Positions 1 through 6,809 of a DNA stretch of 17,651 bases are shown here, piece by piece; the first letter of the stretch is position 1, and every line of letters begins with the position of its first letter. A model generated the notes under the pieces. The model had not been told where the DNA came from. It saw nothing but the letters and a program-made list of their open reading frames with translations, and made no database searches. The DNA is taken from NCBI GenBank assembly GCA_030619615.1, contig JAUXBC010000010.1:1-17651 (forward strand). Reading direction: 5' to 3'. Position numbers and translations under genes: made by a program. This stretch comes from Dehalococcoidia bacterium. Its GTDB lineage: Bacteria; Chloroflexota; Dehalococcoidia; E44-bin15.

Positions 1-473
1 CTTTTCATAACGGGTATGGTGGTGCCAAGAAGAGCGGACATACCGATCAACCGGGCCCCTTGTTCCTTAGCAGCATCAATGAATTTCTCCGGGGCGATAT
101 CTACTCCAAGATCAATAACCTCAAAGCCAGCCCCCTTCAGCATGATCCCCACCAAATTCTTCCCGACGTCATGGACATCCCCCTTCACTGTTCCCAGGAT
201 TATCTTGCCTCTCGGTTGTGCCCCGGCACTAAGCAGCAGCGGCTCCAATACCTCCATCCCCGCCTTCATCGCTCTGGCCGCAAAAAGCACCTCAGGAAGA
301 TATATCTCCTCCCTCTTGAACCGCTCCCCCACCTCCATCATGCCCGCAATCAGCCCTTCGTTCAGTATTTTTTCTATCTCTATCCCCTTATCGAGAGCCG
401 CTTGGGTCAGTTCCTTCACCTTAGGAGCTTGCCCATTAATTAGATTCTCCCCTATCTCCTTTAGCTCATTCAT
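1..473 (-). CDS. Corrinoid (B12-binding) methyltransferase protein, partial
   Basis: This is the first 157 residues of a corrinoid protein of the MtaC/MtbC/MtmC type; the 3' end lies beyond the left edge. Residues 1-88 form the helical cap domain (pattern NGLIxGMxxVGxxFxxxxxxLPEVLxAAxAM, seen here at about 38-70). Residues 89 onward begin the Rossmann-like B12 domain, with the signature GDVHDVGKN at 98-106. In it, His101 is the expected lower cobalt ligand (DxHxxG). The GMSALLGTT segment at 144-152 matches the second conserved loop. Such proteins carry the methyl group between a substrate methyltransferase and tetrahydrofolate or coenzyme M. The start is the ATG 21 nt after the upstream crotonase stop, preceded by a weak AGGCGG. 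It is the third gene of a leftward operon with a MetH-activation-like protein. A substrate methyltransferase would be expected beyond the edge, but the methyl donor cannot be told from here. Confidence 0.93.
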   Translation of the reverse strand, partial: MNELKEIGENLINGQAPKVKELTQAALDKGIEIEKILNEGLIAGMMEVGERFKREEIYLPEVLFAARAMKAGMEVLEPLLLSAGAQPRGKIILGTVKGDVHDVGKNLVGIMLKGAGFEVIDLGVDIAPEKFIDAAKEQGARLIGMSALLGTTIPVMK

Positions 474-494
474 TTTCACCCGCCTGTGAAACCA

Positions 495-1301
495 CTATCT
501 CCCGGTGAACTTTGGCTTCCTCTTCTCGATGAATGCCCTTATCCCCTCTCTTATATCCTCGGTGCCAGAACAAAGTTGGAACAAATCTGAATCGGAGTAG
601 GTCATCTCCCCGAAGCTTATTGCTGAAACTGCATTGACGGCGGCTTTAGTCATAGTTATGGCCAGGGGCGCTTTAGTGGCGATCTTCTCCGCCATCTCTT
701 GGGCACACTCCATGAGCTTGTCAAGAGGAACAACCTTGTTTAATAACCCTGCTGCTAACGCCTCATTGGCATCGACCCAATCACAGGCCATGATTAACTC
801 TTTAGCTTTAGCCGGTCCCACCAGGCGAACAAGGCGAGGAATGGTTCCCCAACTCAATGGAACGCCAAGATTGACCTCGGGGATCCAAATTCTGGCGCTT
901 TCGGCGGCAATCCTTAGGTCGCAGGCGAGGGCTATAGAGATCCCGCCTCCCACTGCTACGCCATTGATGGCGGCGATGGTAACCTGTTCCACCCTTTCCA
1001 GTGCGTTCATGGCCCGCAGGCCCAGCTGCCCTCTGCGCCTCCTCTCCACAGCGGAAGGGATTTGCGCCTGTTGATCACCTGCTAAATCTTGTAGTCGACT
1101 GAGATCTATCCCAGCGGAGAAAGCCCTTCCCGCCCCTGTCAGAATCACCACCCTTGTTACAAAATCTTCCCTTAACTCATTGGCTAGCGCTTCCAGGTCC
1201 ATCAAAAGCCGGTCGTTTATGGCGTTCAATTTTTCGGGGCGGTTTAGCATCACCGTCGCTATGTGATCTGACTTCTCCACAAGCAAGGTTTCGTATTCCA
1301 T
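495..1301 (-). CDS. Crotonase-fold protein lacking one catalytic Glu
   Basis: This is a 268-residue enoyl-CoA hydratase/isomerase superfamily protein of normal family length. The CoA and oxyanion regions are present: LNRPEKLNAIN at 19-29, FSAGIDL at 61-67 and GVAVGGG at 114-120. In rat mitochondrial enoyl-CoA hydratase the two catalytic acids are Glu144 (GGGCEL) and Glu164 (QPEI). Here the first position is Ser122 (GGGISI), while the second survives as Glu142 (IPEVNLG). That makes a plain syn-hydratase unlikely and suggests an isomerase, a lyase or an uncommon acyl-CoA reaction; this is inference from the motif. It lies 16 nt downstream of the MetH-activation-like gene and 21 nt upstream of the corrinoid gene, so it is almost certainly co-transcribed with both, which is an unusual partnership. 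It is a diverged relative of the crotonase at 3127-3915 rather than a recent copy. Confidence 0.9.
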   Translation of the reverse strand: MEYETLLVEKSDHIATVMLNRPEKLNAINDRLLMDLEALANELREDFVTRVVILTGAGRAFSAGIDLSRLQDLAGDQQAQIPSAVERRRRGQLGLRAMNALERVEQVTIAAINGVAVGGGISIALACDLRIAAESARIWIPEVNLGVPLSWGTIPRLVRLVGPAKAKELIMACDWVDANEALAAGLLNKVVPLDKLMECAQEMAEKIATKAPLAITMTKAAVNAVSAISFGEMTYSDSDLFQLCSGTEDIREGIRAFIEKRKPKFTGR

Positions 1302-1317
1302 CTTTAGCCCCCTTTCT

Positions 1318-2004
1318 TCAAATTAAAGCAACTGACCTCCGATATTGACAACCCTCCATGCCGCAGTATCGGCAAGGATCGATCCCCCTTCCACTCTCCA
1401 ACCCCTTGCCTATGCCAACACAAAAAGAGACGGACTTTCTAGGTATCATCATACAATTCTCATTGAGGCAAACACCTATCTTTTCACCGGGAAGAAGGGC
1501 GAAGATCGCCCTCTGCTCCCTCAGGTCCCATCTTCCATATCCAGGGCTCAACCTGGGGCCTACCCTAATATCCAAATCTCTTGCCTTTTGGCAGATGAAA
1601 TGGTTAACATAGTCTGCCACACTATCAACCGCTACCGAGCCCACACTATCCAACATCAACGCAGCGGGGTATTCCCCCTCCAAAAATAGCTCAGAGACCC
1701 TGTCCTCCAGTGCTGAATCGATGGTGCACAATGCTACCCCCAAATACTCCGAACCTCTCCAGTCTTTCAGACCTTGCCCTGCATTCAATGTCAGACCATT
1801 GTCCAATGTTATCGATTCTTCCCCCATCTCTCTGATCGTCACCCGAGTGAGAATCGCTTTAGGCCTGATCAGGCGGTAACCCTCCTCGATTTCGCGCCCC
1901 AAGATCTCCGCAACATCGCCCCTTGGCCCCTCATCTTTGTAACCTTGTAACCTAAGGACCTCTTTTTCCCTTATCCTTACTCTTATCCCCTTCAAGGTCT
2001 CCAT
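1318..2004 (-). CDS. MetH activation-domain-like corrinoid reactivation protein with Cys-rich tail
   Basis: This 228-residue protein resembles the C-terminal activation domain of cobalamin-dependent methionine synthase as a stand-alone protein. Such proteins accompany corrinoid proteins in anaerobes. The RLSPGYGRWDL segment at 151-161 matches the AdoMet-binding RxxxGY element of MetH, and MIPRKSVSF at 186-194 matches the conserved MxPxKSVS segment that follows it. The C-terminus holds Cys179, Cys184, Cys195, Cys211, Cys214 and Cys219, including a CxxCxxxxC motif. MetH lacks this cluster, which could bind an Fe-S centre or another metal (inference). The likely role is reductive methylation or reactivation of oxidised cob(II)alamin on the corrinoid protein two genes downstream. 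The start is the ATG with GAGG about 8 nt upstream. It is the first gene of the operon, about 36 nt from the predicted transcription start. Confidence 0.8.
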   Translation of the reverse strand: METLKGIRVRIREKEVLRLQGYKDEGPRGDVAEILGREIEEGYRLIRPKAILTRVTIREMGEESITLDNGLTLNAGQGLKDWRGSEYLGVALCTIDSALEDRVSELFLEGEYPAALMLDSVGSVAVDSVADYVNHFICQKARDLDIRVGPRLSPGYGRWDLREQRAIFALLPGEKIGVCLNENCMMIPRKSVSFCVGIGKGLESGRGIDPCRYCGMEGCQYRRSVALI

Positions 2005-2043
2005 AAACCGTCCTCATTACTTAGGCCAGCCCTTGCTTAGGTG

Positions 2044-2057
2044 TTGATTGTAATCAA
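2044..2057. promoter_or_regulatory. Perfect FNR/CRP-type palindrome
   Basis: TTGATTGTAATCAA is a perfect inverted repeat and matches the FNR consensus TTGAT-N4-ATCAA at all ten defined positions. It lies 40 bp before the leftward operon start and covers that promoter's -10 hexamer. A regulator bound here would be expected to repress. FNR-family identity rests on the motif alone, and no regulator gene is in the window. Confidence 0.55.
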
Positions 2058-2075
2058 ATAGTTCACCGATAGCAA
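2047..2075 (-). promoter_or_regulatory. Sigma70-type promoter for the corrinoid operon
   Basis: Reading leftward, the -35 is TTGCTA (2075-2070, 4/6), the spacer is 17 bp and the -10 is TACAAT (2052-2047, 5/6). The predicted start is near 2040, giving a leader of about 36 nt to the ATG at 2004. The -10 lies inside the FNR-like palindrome. Confidence 0.5.
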
Positions 2076-2102
2076 GCAGAGAGCCCTCCTCGCTCTGATG
2101 CT
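2071..2102. repeat. Imperfect inverted repeat in the divergent intergenic region
   Basis: AGCA-AG-CAGAG (2071-2081) pairs with CTCTG-A-TGCT (2093-2102) around an 11-nt loop, giving nine pairs with a small internal bulge. It sits against the -35 of the leftward promoter and upstream of the rightward one. It could be an operator half-site pair or a chance repeat. The rest of the 287-bp gap (2005-2291) holds the two promoters and a roughly 130-nt leader with no riboswitch that I recognise. Confidence 0.25.
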
Positions 2103-2126
2103 AGCTCCAAGATAGAAGGAGGATGA

Positions 2127-2155
2127 TTGACCTCGTTAGCGAAATCCTTTAAATT
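2127..2155 (+). promoter_or_regulatory. Candidate promoter for the SDR-crotonase operon
   Basis: The -35 is TTGACC (2127-2132, 5/6), the spacer is 17 bp and the -10 is TAAATT (2150-2155, 4/6). The predicted start near 2162 leaves a leader of about 130 nt before the ATG at 2292. The leader contains a G7 run near 2214-2220 and no clear structure. Confidence 0.4.
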
Positions 2156-2291
2156 TAGAGCTGCCTTTGAGAGGTTTCCCCAGAGCAGTCCCTTAAAAAG
2201 GCACCAGGACAAAGGGGGGGTGATCTTAAAAGGCTGCAATGTCAAAAGAGCTGGCTTAGCGATAAGCAGAACAGAAGAAAGGAGGCTAAAC

Positions 2292-3095
2292 ATGGATTTG
2301 GGACTTAAGGGAAAGGTAGCGATAGTGACCGGGGCGGGCAGGCATATCGGACGGCAGATCGCCCTGACCCTGGCCCAGGAGGGAGCTAGGGTAGTAGTTA
2401 ATGACTACTATGAGGAGCGGGCAAAGGAGGTGGCCGAGGAGATCGAGGCTGCCGGCGGCGAGGCGATGGGGGTCAGGGCTGATGTGACCAATGCCGAGGA
2501 AGTCAATGAGCTGGTGAAGAAGGTGATCGATAAATATGGCAGGGTGGATATTCTGGTGAACAATGCAGGGATCATGCCTATGGAGGCTGGCGCTCAGCCA
2601 ACTGGCCTTCTTACCTTCGCTGAGATGGACAGGAAGGCCTGGGACGATAGCTTCGATGTATGCATGTATGGAGCGATGAATTGCACCAGAGAGGTGATCG
2701 AGGGGATGATCAATCAGAAGTATGGAAAGATATTGAACATCCTCTCCGACGCGGGGAGGGTGGGGGAGCCAAGGATGACCGCCTATTCCGCAGCCAAGGC
2801 AGGCATCGGTGGTTTCACCAAGGCCTTGGCTAAGGAGGTGGGGAGATATTGCATAAATGTGAACTGCGTCTCCCTTGGGGCCACCCCTAGCCCTAGCACA
2901 GAGGCTCTGATACCGACAGAGCAGAGGGAGGAGCGAATGAAGGCCACGTTAAGGGTATACCCTATGGGGCGAGGACTGGAGAGGCTAGGGGAGCCCTCCG
3001 ATGCAGCAAATGCGGTAGCCTTCCTTGTCTCCGATGCCGCCGCCTGGATCACAGGCCAAATCCTGAGCGTTAGCGGTGGATATTCCATGATGTAG
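2292..3095 (+). CDS. Short-chain dehydrogenase/reductase (acyl-CoA type suspected)
   Basis: This is a classical SDR of 267 residues, an NAD(P)-dependent oxidoreductase. The motifs are TGAGRHIG at 13-20 (TGxxxGxG with the last variable position changed), Asp65 in the adenine pocket, NNAG at 90-93, and the catalytic Asn130, Ser152, Tyr165 and Lys169 (YSAAK). The C-terminal PMGRGLERLGEPSDAANAVAFL segment is typical of FabG/BadH-like members. The start was chosen at the ATG 7 nt after a strong AAAGGAGG; upstream in-frame starts lie in the leader and lack such a site. A crotonase with both catalytic Glu residues follows 31 nt later, so the pair could carry out hydration and then 3-hydroxyacyl-CoA oxidation, or an alicyclic equivalent. 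The substrate is inferred from context only. Confidence 0.9.
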   Translation: MDLGLKGKVAIVTGAGRHIGRQIALTLAQEGARVVVNDYYEERAKEVAEEIEAAGGEAMGVRADVTNAEEVNELVKKVIDKYGRVDILVNNAGIMPMEAGAQPTGLLTFAEMDRKAWDDSFDVCMYGAMNCTREVIEGMINQKYGKILNILSDAGRVGEPRMTAYSAAKAGIGGFTKALAKEVGRYCINVNCVSLGATPSPSTEALIPTEQREERMKATLRVYPMGRGLERLGEPSDAANAVAFLVSDAAAWITGQILSVSGGYSMM

Positions 3096-3126
3096 GCTGA
3101 GATTCAACCTGGAAGGAGGCTTTATC

Positions 3127-3915
3127 ATGCCATATGACACCCTGATCTATGAGAAGGAGGATGCCATCGCTATCATCACCCTGAATCGACCGGAGCGGTT
3201 AAATGCCATCAACTACCAGCTTACTGTCGATTTGATGCAAGTGCTTGATGAGATCGCCGCCGATGAAGAGGTGAGGGCAGTGATATTGACAGGTGCCCCA
3301 AGAACCGATGGCAGGCCATGTTTCTGCGCTGGGGCAGACATCAAACAGCTTTCCGCCCCAGGGGCAAGGCCGCTCCCCATCGGGACCAAGTACACCTTCT
3401 TCGATAAACTGGAGAATTTGGATAAACCGGTGATCGCTGCCATCGGCGGGGTGGCTATAGGGGGCGGATTAGAGCTAGCTTTAGTCTGCGATCTGCGCAT
3501 CGCCTCCGATGTGGCAAGGCTGGGGATGGGGGAGATCAAGCTGGGTGTGCTCCCAGCGGGCGGGGGCACAGCGAGATTGCCTCGCCTCATCGGGGTGGCA
3601 AAAGCCAAGGAGATGCTCTTCTTCGGCGATCACATCGATGCCGAAGAGGCCTGCCGCATCGGCCTGGTCAACAAGGTAGTCCCCGCGGAGAGCCTCCTCG
3701 ATGAGGCGAAGAGGATCGCCAAGGAGCTGGCGGAGAGACCACCCCTGGCCTTAAAGATGGCGAAGTCCTGTATCAATGTTGGCATGCGAATGGACCTCGC
3801 CGGGGCGCTGGACTACGAAGCGAAATGTGCCGCTATCCTTGGCAGCAGCGAGGATCGTATGGAGGGGATGCAGGCTTTCATAGAGAAGCGCAAGCCTGTG
3901 TTCAAGGGCAGATGA
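3127..3915 (+). CDS. Enoyl-CoA hydratase (crotonase) with both catalytic Glu
   Basis: This 262-residue crotonase has the full hydratase active site: Glu116 in GGGLEL (equivalent to rat Glu144) and Glu136 in GMGEIKLG (equivalent to Glu164). The oxyanion-hole peptides are FCAGADI at 66-72 and GVAIGGG at 108-114. A short insertion before the first oxyanion peptide (APRTDGRPC at 57-65) marks a subfamily. The expected reaction is reversible addition of water to a trans-2-enoyl-CoA in the cytoplasm. The ATG follows AAGGAGG with good spacing, 31 nt after the dehydrogenase stop, so the two form an operon. The N-terminal 30 residues strongly resemble those of the crotonase at 495-1301, but that protein lacks the first Glu, so the two likely catalyse different steps. 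No terminator is evident in the 51 bp before the convergent gene. Confidence 0.92.
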   Translation: MPYDTLIYEKEDAIAIITLNRPERLNAINYQLTVDLMQVLDEIAADEEVRAVILTGAPRTDGRPCFCAGADIKQLSAPGARPLPIGTKYTFFDKLENLDKPVIAAIGGVAIGGGLELALVCDLRIASDVARLGMGEIKLGVLPAGGGTARLPRLIGVAKAKEMLFFGDHIDAEEACRIGLVNKVVPAESLLDEAKRIAKELAERPPLALKMAKSCINVGMRMDLAGALDYEAKCAAILGSSEDRMEGMQAFIEKRKPVFKGR

Positions 3916-3966
3916 TCAACCAGATGAGGGGGGCTTACAAATCGGAACCTAGCCTAGAGTGGCTTC

Positions 3967-4434
3967 CTAGCGCAGCCGGATGACAGCAACGATAATGCCA
4001 AGGGCAAGCCCAATGATGCTGTAGAGGTCAAGCCAGGGGACGAAAAGGTAATAGACAAGATAGCTTAGAACCATGCTCATACCGCCGATGACCTGCAACC
4101 GCAAGCCGCGCTTACGGTTGACGGAAAGGCTGATGAGCTCGGCTATAGCATAGCCAATGGCCGCCGCTATTAAAAGGGAGAGGACAAGAAAGTGGATTTG
4201 GTTCCAGATCATGGCCCAGGCAAAACCGGCGACGGCGGCAACCCCAACGCCCACCGCCGAAGCGATAAGATACTGCCGGGAGGAGACCTCAAAGGTAGGC
4301 AGGCGCCTTAGTTTGGCGCAATCGGGACAACGCGTTCCCACGGGCGTCTGCACCATACATTTGGGGCAGATGGGACGCCCGCATCTTCCGCAACTAAGGT
4401 TGGTTTCCACCTCAGGGTGGGTTGCACATCTCAT
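3967..4434 (-). CDS. B-box-type zinc-finger membrane protein, function unknown
   Basis: This 155-residue protein begins with a small zinc-binding module with metal ligand candidates Cys3, His6, Cys15, Cys18, Cys23, Cys26, Cys36 and Cys39, resembling the bacterial B-box zinc finger. It is followed by four probable transmembrane helices at about 54-77, 79-103, 113-134 and 137-153. Bacterial proteins with this N-terminal finger plus a membrane domain are frequent in Chloroflexota and Actinobacteria, with no assigned function. The start ATG overlaps the plsY stop in ATGA, so translation is probably coupled to plsY. It is the last gene of the rny operon. A membrane-associated adaptor or lipid-related role is conceivable from the neighbour, but nothing in the sequence shows it. 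Confidence 0.85.
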   Translation of the reverse strand: MRCATHPEVETNLSCGRCGRPICPKCMVQTPVGTRCPDCAKLRRLPTFEVSSRQYLIASAVGVGVAAVAGFAWAMIWNQIHFLVLSLLIAAAIGYAIAELISLSVNRKRGLRLQVIGGMSMVLSYLVYYLFVPWLDLYSIIGLALGIIVAVIRLR

Positions 4435-5120
4435 TGCTTTTCCCGCGGCTCCATATCGGCGGGGGTTCTATGAATCCAAGCCTCTCGATCGGGAATATCT
4501 CGGTCAAGGAGCAAACGGTAGACCAACACCCGCCTCCAGTCGCCAATCAAGGCACCTCGGTTCGCCGTCAGCCTCTTGACGATCAATATAAGCGTCATCG
4601 CCAGCAGGCATAGGGTCAAAGGTAGTGGTTCCCCAAGGCCCAAACTGGCTAGAGGCAAGGCCACTGCGGCGATAAACGCCCCCACAGGGACGTTGAAAAG
4701 GGCAATGCCCAGGAGGAAAAGACCTATGAAAACAAGGAGCTCCCATGGCGCTAAAAGGACGAGAACACCCATCATGGTCGCGATCCCTCTCCCCCCGCTA
4801 AAGCCGAGGAAGATTGACCAGTTATGGCCGGCAATGGCTGCCAACCCCACGATACCCTGAGCCAGTTTCGGCTCTTCCATCAGTGTTAACCCCATCGCCC
4901 AGGCAATAAGTACCGGTATTACACCCTTTGAGATATCGGCAATCCCTACCGGGAGTACCACCCAACGAGAAACCGACTGCCAGACGTTGGAGCCGCTGAC
5001 ACTGCCACTGCCGTAACTCCTGATATCTATCCCTTTAAGCACCCTGCCCGCAATATAGGCCGTGGGCACCGAGCCCAGAAGATAGGCGCCTATGATTAAA
5101 AATATTACCTGCCACAGCAT
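4431..5120 (-). CDS. plsY: Glycerol-3-phosphate acyltransferase PlsY, divergent
   Basis: This 229-residue integral membrane protein has the PlsY layout. An N-terminal helix contains GSVPTAYIAGR (16-26). The cytoplasmic motif 1 is RSYGSGSVSGSNV (34-46), and motif 2 is GHNWSIFLGFSGGRGIAT (98-115). PlsY transfers an acyl group from acyl-phosphate to the 1-position of glycerol-3-phosphate, the first step of phospholipid synthesis. Motif 1 normally reads GSGNxGATN; here the first Asn is Ser and the following residues differ. Motif 2 has Trp-Ser instead of the more common Phe-Pro. The core glycines and the second Asn (Asn45) remain, so activity is likely, but this is a divergent branch. The extra C-terminal tail (about 205-229) is hydrophilic. 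It starts 16 nt after the hydrolase stop and overlaps the next gene by 4 bp. Confidence 0.88.
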   Translation of the reverse strand: MLWQVIFLIIGAYLLGSVPTAYIAGRVLKGIDIRSYGSGSVSGSNVWQSVSRWVVLPVGIADISKGVIPVLIAWAMGLTLMEEPKLAQGIVGLAAIAGHNWSIFLGFSGGRGIATMMGVLVLLAPWELLVFIGLFLLGIALFNVPVGAFIAAVALPLASLGLGEPLPLTLCLLAMTLILIVKRLTANRGALIGDWRRVLVYRLLLDRDIPDREAWIHRTPADMEPREKQ

Positions 5121-5136
5121 GAGCTATCCCTTTTCC

Positions 5137-5964
5137 CTAGGTCAAAATGGAAACGAGCCAAGCGATCCATTTCCCCCTGACCCTACCTGGAAAAAGTGGG
5201 TAGGCATGAAAACCACCTTTGGACAACAAGAACTCCTTTGGCGGACCAGCCTTCTCATAAAGCTCCAGGGCCCCTTGATAAGGAGTCAACCTATCCCCTT
5301 TACAGTGGACAAAAAGCTTGGGGAAAGCCCCTACCTTCTCTATGGCCTTAGCGGGCTTAAGCCTCACCCAAAGCTCCATGCTTTTCTTCCAGTTGATGCG
5401 CAATCGATATCCGCGGAGCCACATCCAGAGCGTGGATATCATACCTTCGAGCTTCCCCAACCCCGGCAGCGGACCATGACGAGGATACTCAAAGATGAAG
5501 CTACCTATTTGCGCCGCCTTATGGTATAGGGAGGAGAGGAATCTCTCCGCCCGACCATTCATTTCAGAGGGGCTGGAGAGGGAAACCAAGGCGCGGAGGT
5601 GTTTAAGCTCGGCGGCGGCGTGAATCACTGCCATCGCCCCCAGGCTATGCCCCACAAGAGCGATGCGCCAGGGATCGATCTTGGGGTGATTGCGCAAAAA
5701 CTTCAGGGCAGCAATAACATCCCTGGCTTCGTTTCCATCGATAAGGCCATCGCTCTTGCCATGGCCGCGGAAGTCGAAGGTGAGGGTGGCTATACCCTTT
5801 CGGGCAAGCCTCTGGGCACTGGGCCTCATCGCGCGATGATCGCTCCCCATGCCATGGCAAAGAACAGCTCCGGGGAAGGGACCCCTCCCCTCGGGGATGA
5901 GGATCTCCCCATGCAGCCTTCCGCCATCTGTTGCCAAATTCATCCACTCTTTATGCCACTTCAC
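5137..5964 (-). CDS. Alpha/beta hydrolase (serine esterase/peptidase-like)
   Basis: This is a 275-residue alpha/beta-hydrolase. The oxyanion-side motif CHGMGSDH is at 36-43 and DFRGHGKSDG at 64-73. The nucleophile elbow GHSLGA is at 105-110 (Ser107), Asp224 sits in CKGDRLTP, and His253 in GGFHAYP completes the triad. A helical cap lies around 135-200. There is no signal peptide, so it is probably cytoplasmic; the substrate cannot be predicted. I chose the GTG at 5964, whose GTGA overlaps the TGA stop of the PHP gene and which has GAGGTGGT upstream. An ATG at 5943 is the alternative. A start further upstream, inside the PHP gene, would add 19 residues with no fold equivalent. It belongs to the rny operon, just before plsY. 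Confidence 0.88.
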   Translation of the reverse strand: MKWHKEWMNLATDGGRLHGEILIPEGRGPFPGAVLCHGMGSDHRAMRPSAQRLARKGIATLTFDFRGHGKSDGLIDGNEARDVIAALKFLRNHPKIDPWRIALVGHSLGAMAVIHAAAELKHLRALVSLSSPSEMNGRAERFLSSLYHKAAQIGSFIFEYPRHGPLPGLGKLEGMISTLWMWLRGYRLRINWKKSMELWVRLKPAKAIEKVGAFPKLFVHCKGDRLTPYQGALELYEKAGPPKEFLLSKGGFHAYPLFPGRVRGKWIAWLVSILT

Positions 5965-6809
5965 TGGGTCACCACCTCTGGGGAAGGTTTCTCTGCCAGG
6001 GCGATAACCTGCTCGGCACAATCCGAAGGCATATCTATCCCACCAAGGAGCGTCTCATCGCCGCTCTCCAGGCCGTGGAAGTCGCTTCCTCCGCAGGTAA
6101 TCAGGCCATGCTTCTCAGCCAGGTCGACCAACCTATCGATGGTTTGCTTGGTATAACCATTGTAGTATGCCTCCAGACCCACAAGCCCAACCCCTTTAAG
6201 CTGAATCAGGAACTCCTCTAGATTATCGATATTTGCCGGGTGCGCCAACACAGGTAAGCCCCCCACCTTCACCACCAGCTCCACCGCCTCCACCGGGGAG
6301 AGCCTCTCCCGCTCGGCATAGGCCGGTCCCTGGCGACCGATATATCTTTTGAAAGCCTCCTGAAGGGAAGGGATGTATCCACCCTCGAACATTGCCTGAG
6401 CGATGTGCGGTCGCCCTATGGAGCCACCCCCTGCCAGCTCTTTGACTCGCTGCCACTCCACATGAACCCCTAATCTCGCCAGCTTGGTGATAATCCTCCG
6501 CGCCCTTATTTCACGGGCATGGCGCAGGCTCTGCAAAATCTGCTTAAGCTCCTCGCTCTGATAATCTACGAAATAGCCCAGAATGTGAATCTCGCCATTG
6601 GGGATATCGGTGTTGATCTCCACGCCTGGGATTACCTTGAGGGAGGGAAAGGACTCGGCCGCAACTAAAGCAGCGGCGATACCCTCTATGGAATCGTGGT
6701 CGGTGATGGCGATCACGCTCAATCCCTTCTTCGCTGCCAGCCCAACAAGCTCCCCTGGGGTCAACCGCCCATCGGAGGCCGTTGTATGAAGGTGAAGGTC
6801 TGCTTTCAC
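5961..6809 (-). CDS. PHP-domain phosphoesterase (RNase AM/YciV type)
   Basis: This 282-residue PHP-family metallohydrolase has the metal-ligand set of the YciV/RNase AM group: DLHLHTTASDG at 4-14 (His6, His8), TDHDS at 36-40 (His38), Glu64, His75, His135 in RPHIA, His190 in LAHP, and GSDFHG at 241-246 (Asp243, His245). Characterised members hydrolyse 3',5'-bisphosphorylated nucleotides or remove nucleotides from RNA 5' ends, using up to three divalent metals. The ATG overlaps the ymdB stop in ATGA, and its own stop overlaps the hydrolase GTG. Its position after rny and ymdB fits a role in RNA turnover or clearing of nucleotide products, which is contextual inference. Polymerase-associated PHP domains are not an option, because the protein is stand-alone. 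Confidence 0.9.
   Translation of the reverse strand: MKADLHLHTTASDGRLTPGELVGLAAKKGLSVIAITDHDSIEGIAAALVAAESFPSLKVIPGVEINTDIPNGEIHILGYFVDYQSEELKQILQSLRHAREIRARRIITKLARLGVHVEWQRVKELAGGGSIGRPHIAQAMFEGGYIPSLQEAFKRYIGRQGPAYAERERLSPVEAVELVVKVGGLPVLAHPANIDNLEEFLIQLKGVGLVGLEAYYNGYTKQTIDRLVDLAEKHGLITCGGSDFHGLESGDETLLGGIDMPSDCAEQVIALAEKPSPEVVTQ

Noticed and set aside
16..489. Rightward open frame of 157 codons at the left edge
   Set aside because: The opposite strand encodes a corrinoid protein with an exact GDVHDVGKN motif; the rightward frame is its shadow.
2123..2152. Possible 9-codon leader peptide (ATG after AGGAGG)
   Set aside because: The AGGAGG abuts the ATG with no spacing, and the ATG overlaps the predicted -35 box upstream of the transcription start.
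2063..2293. Leftward open frame in the divergent intergenic region
   Set aside because: It overlaps both promoters and the SDR ribosome binding site, with no homology or start signal.
3916..3966. Possible bidirectional terminator between the convergent crotonase and B-box genes
   Set aside because: Only a 4-bp AGCC/GGCT stem with no T tract is present.
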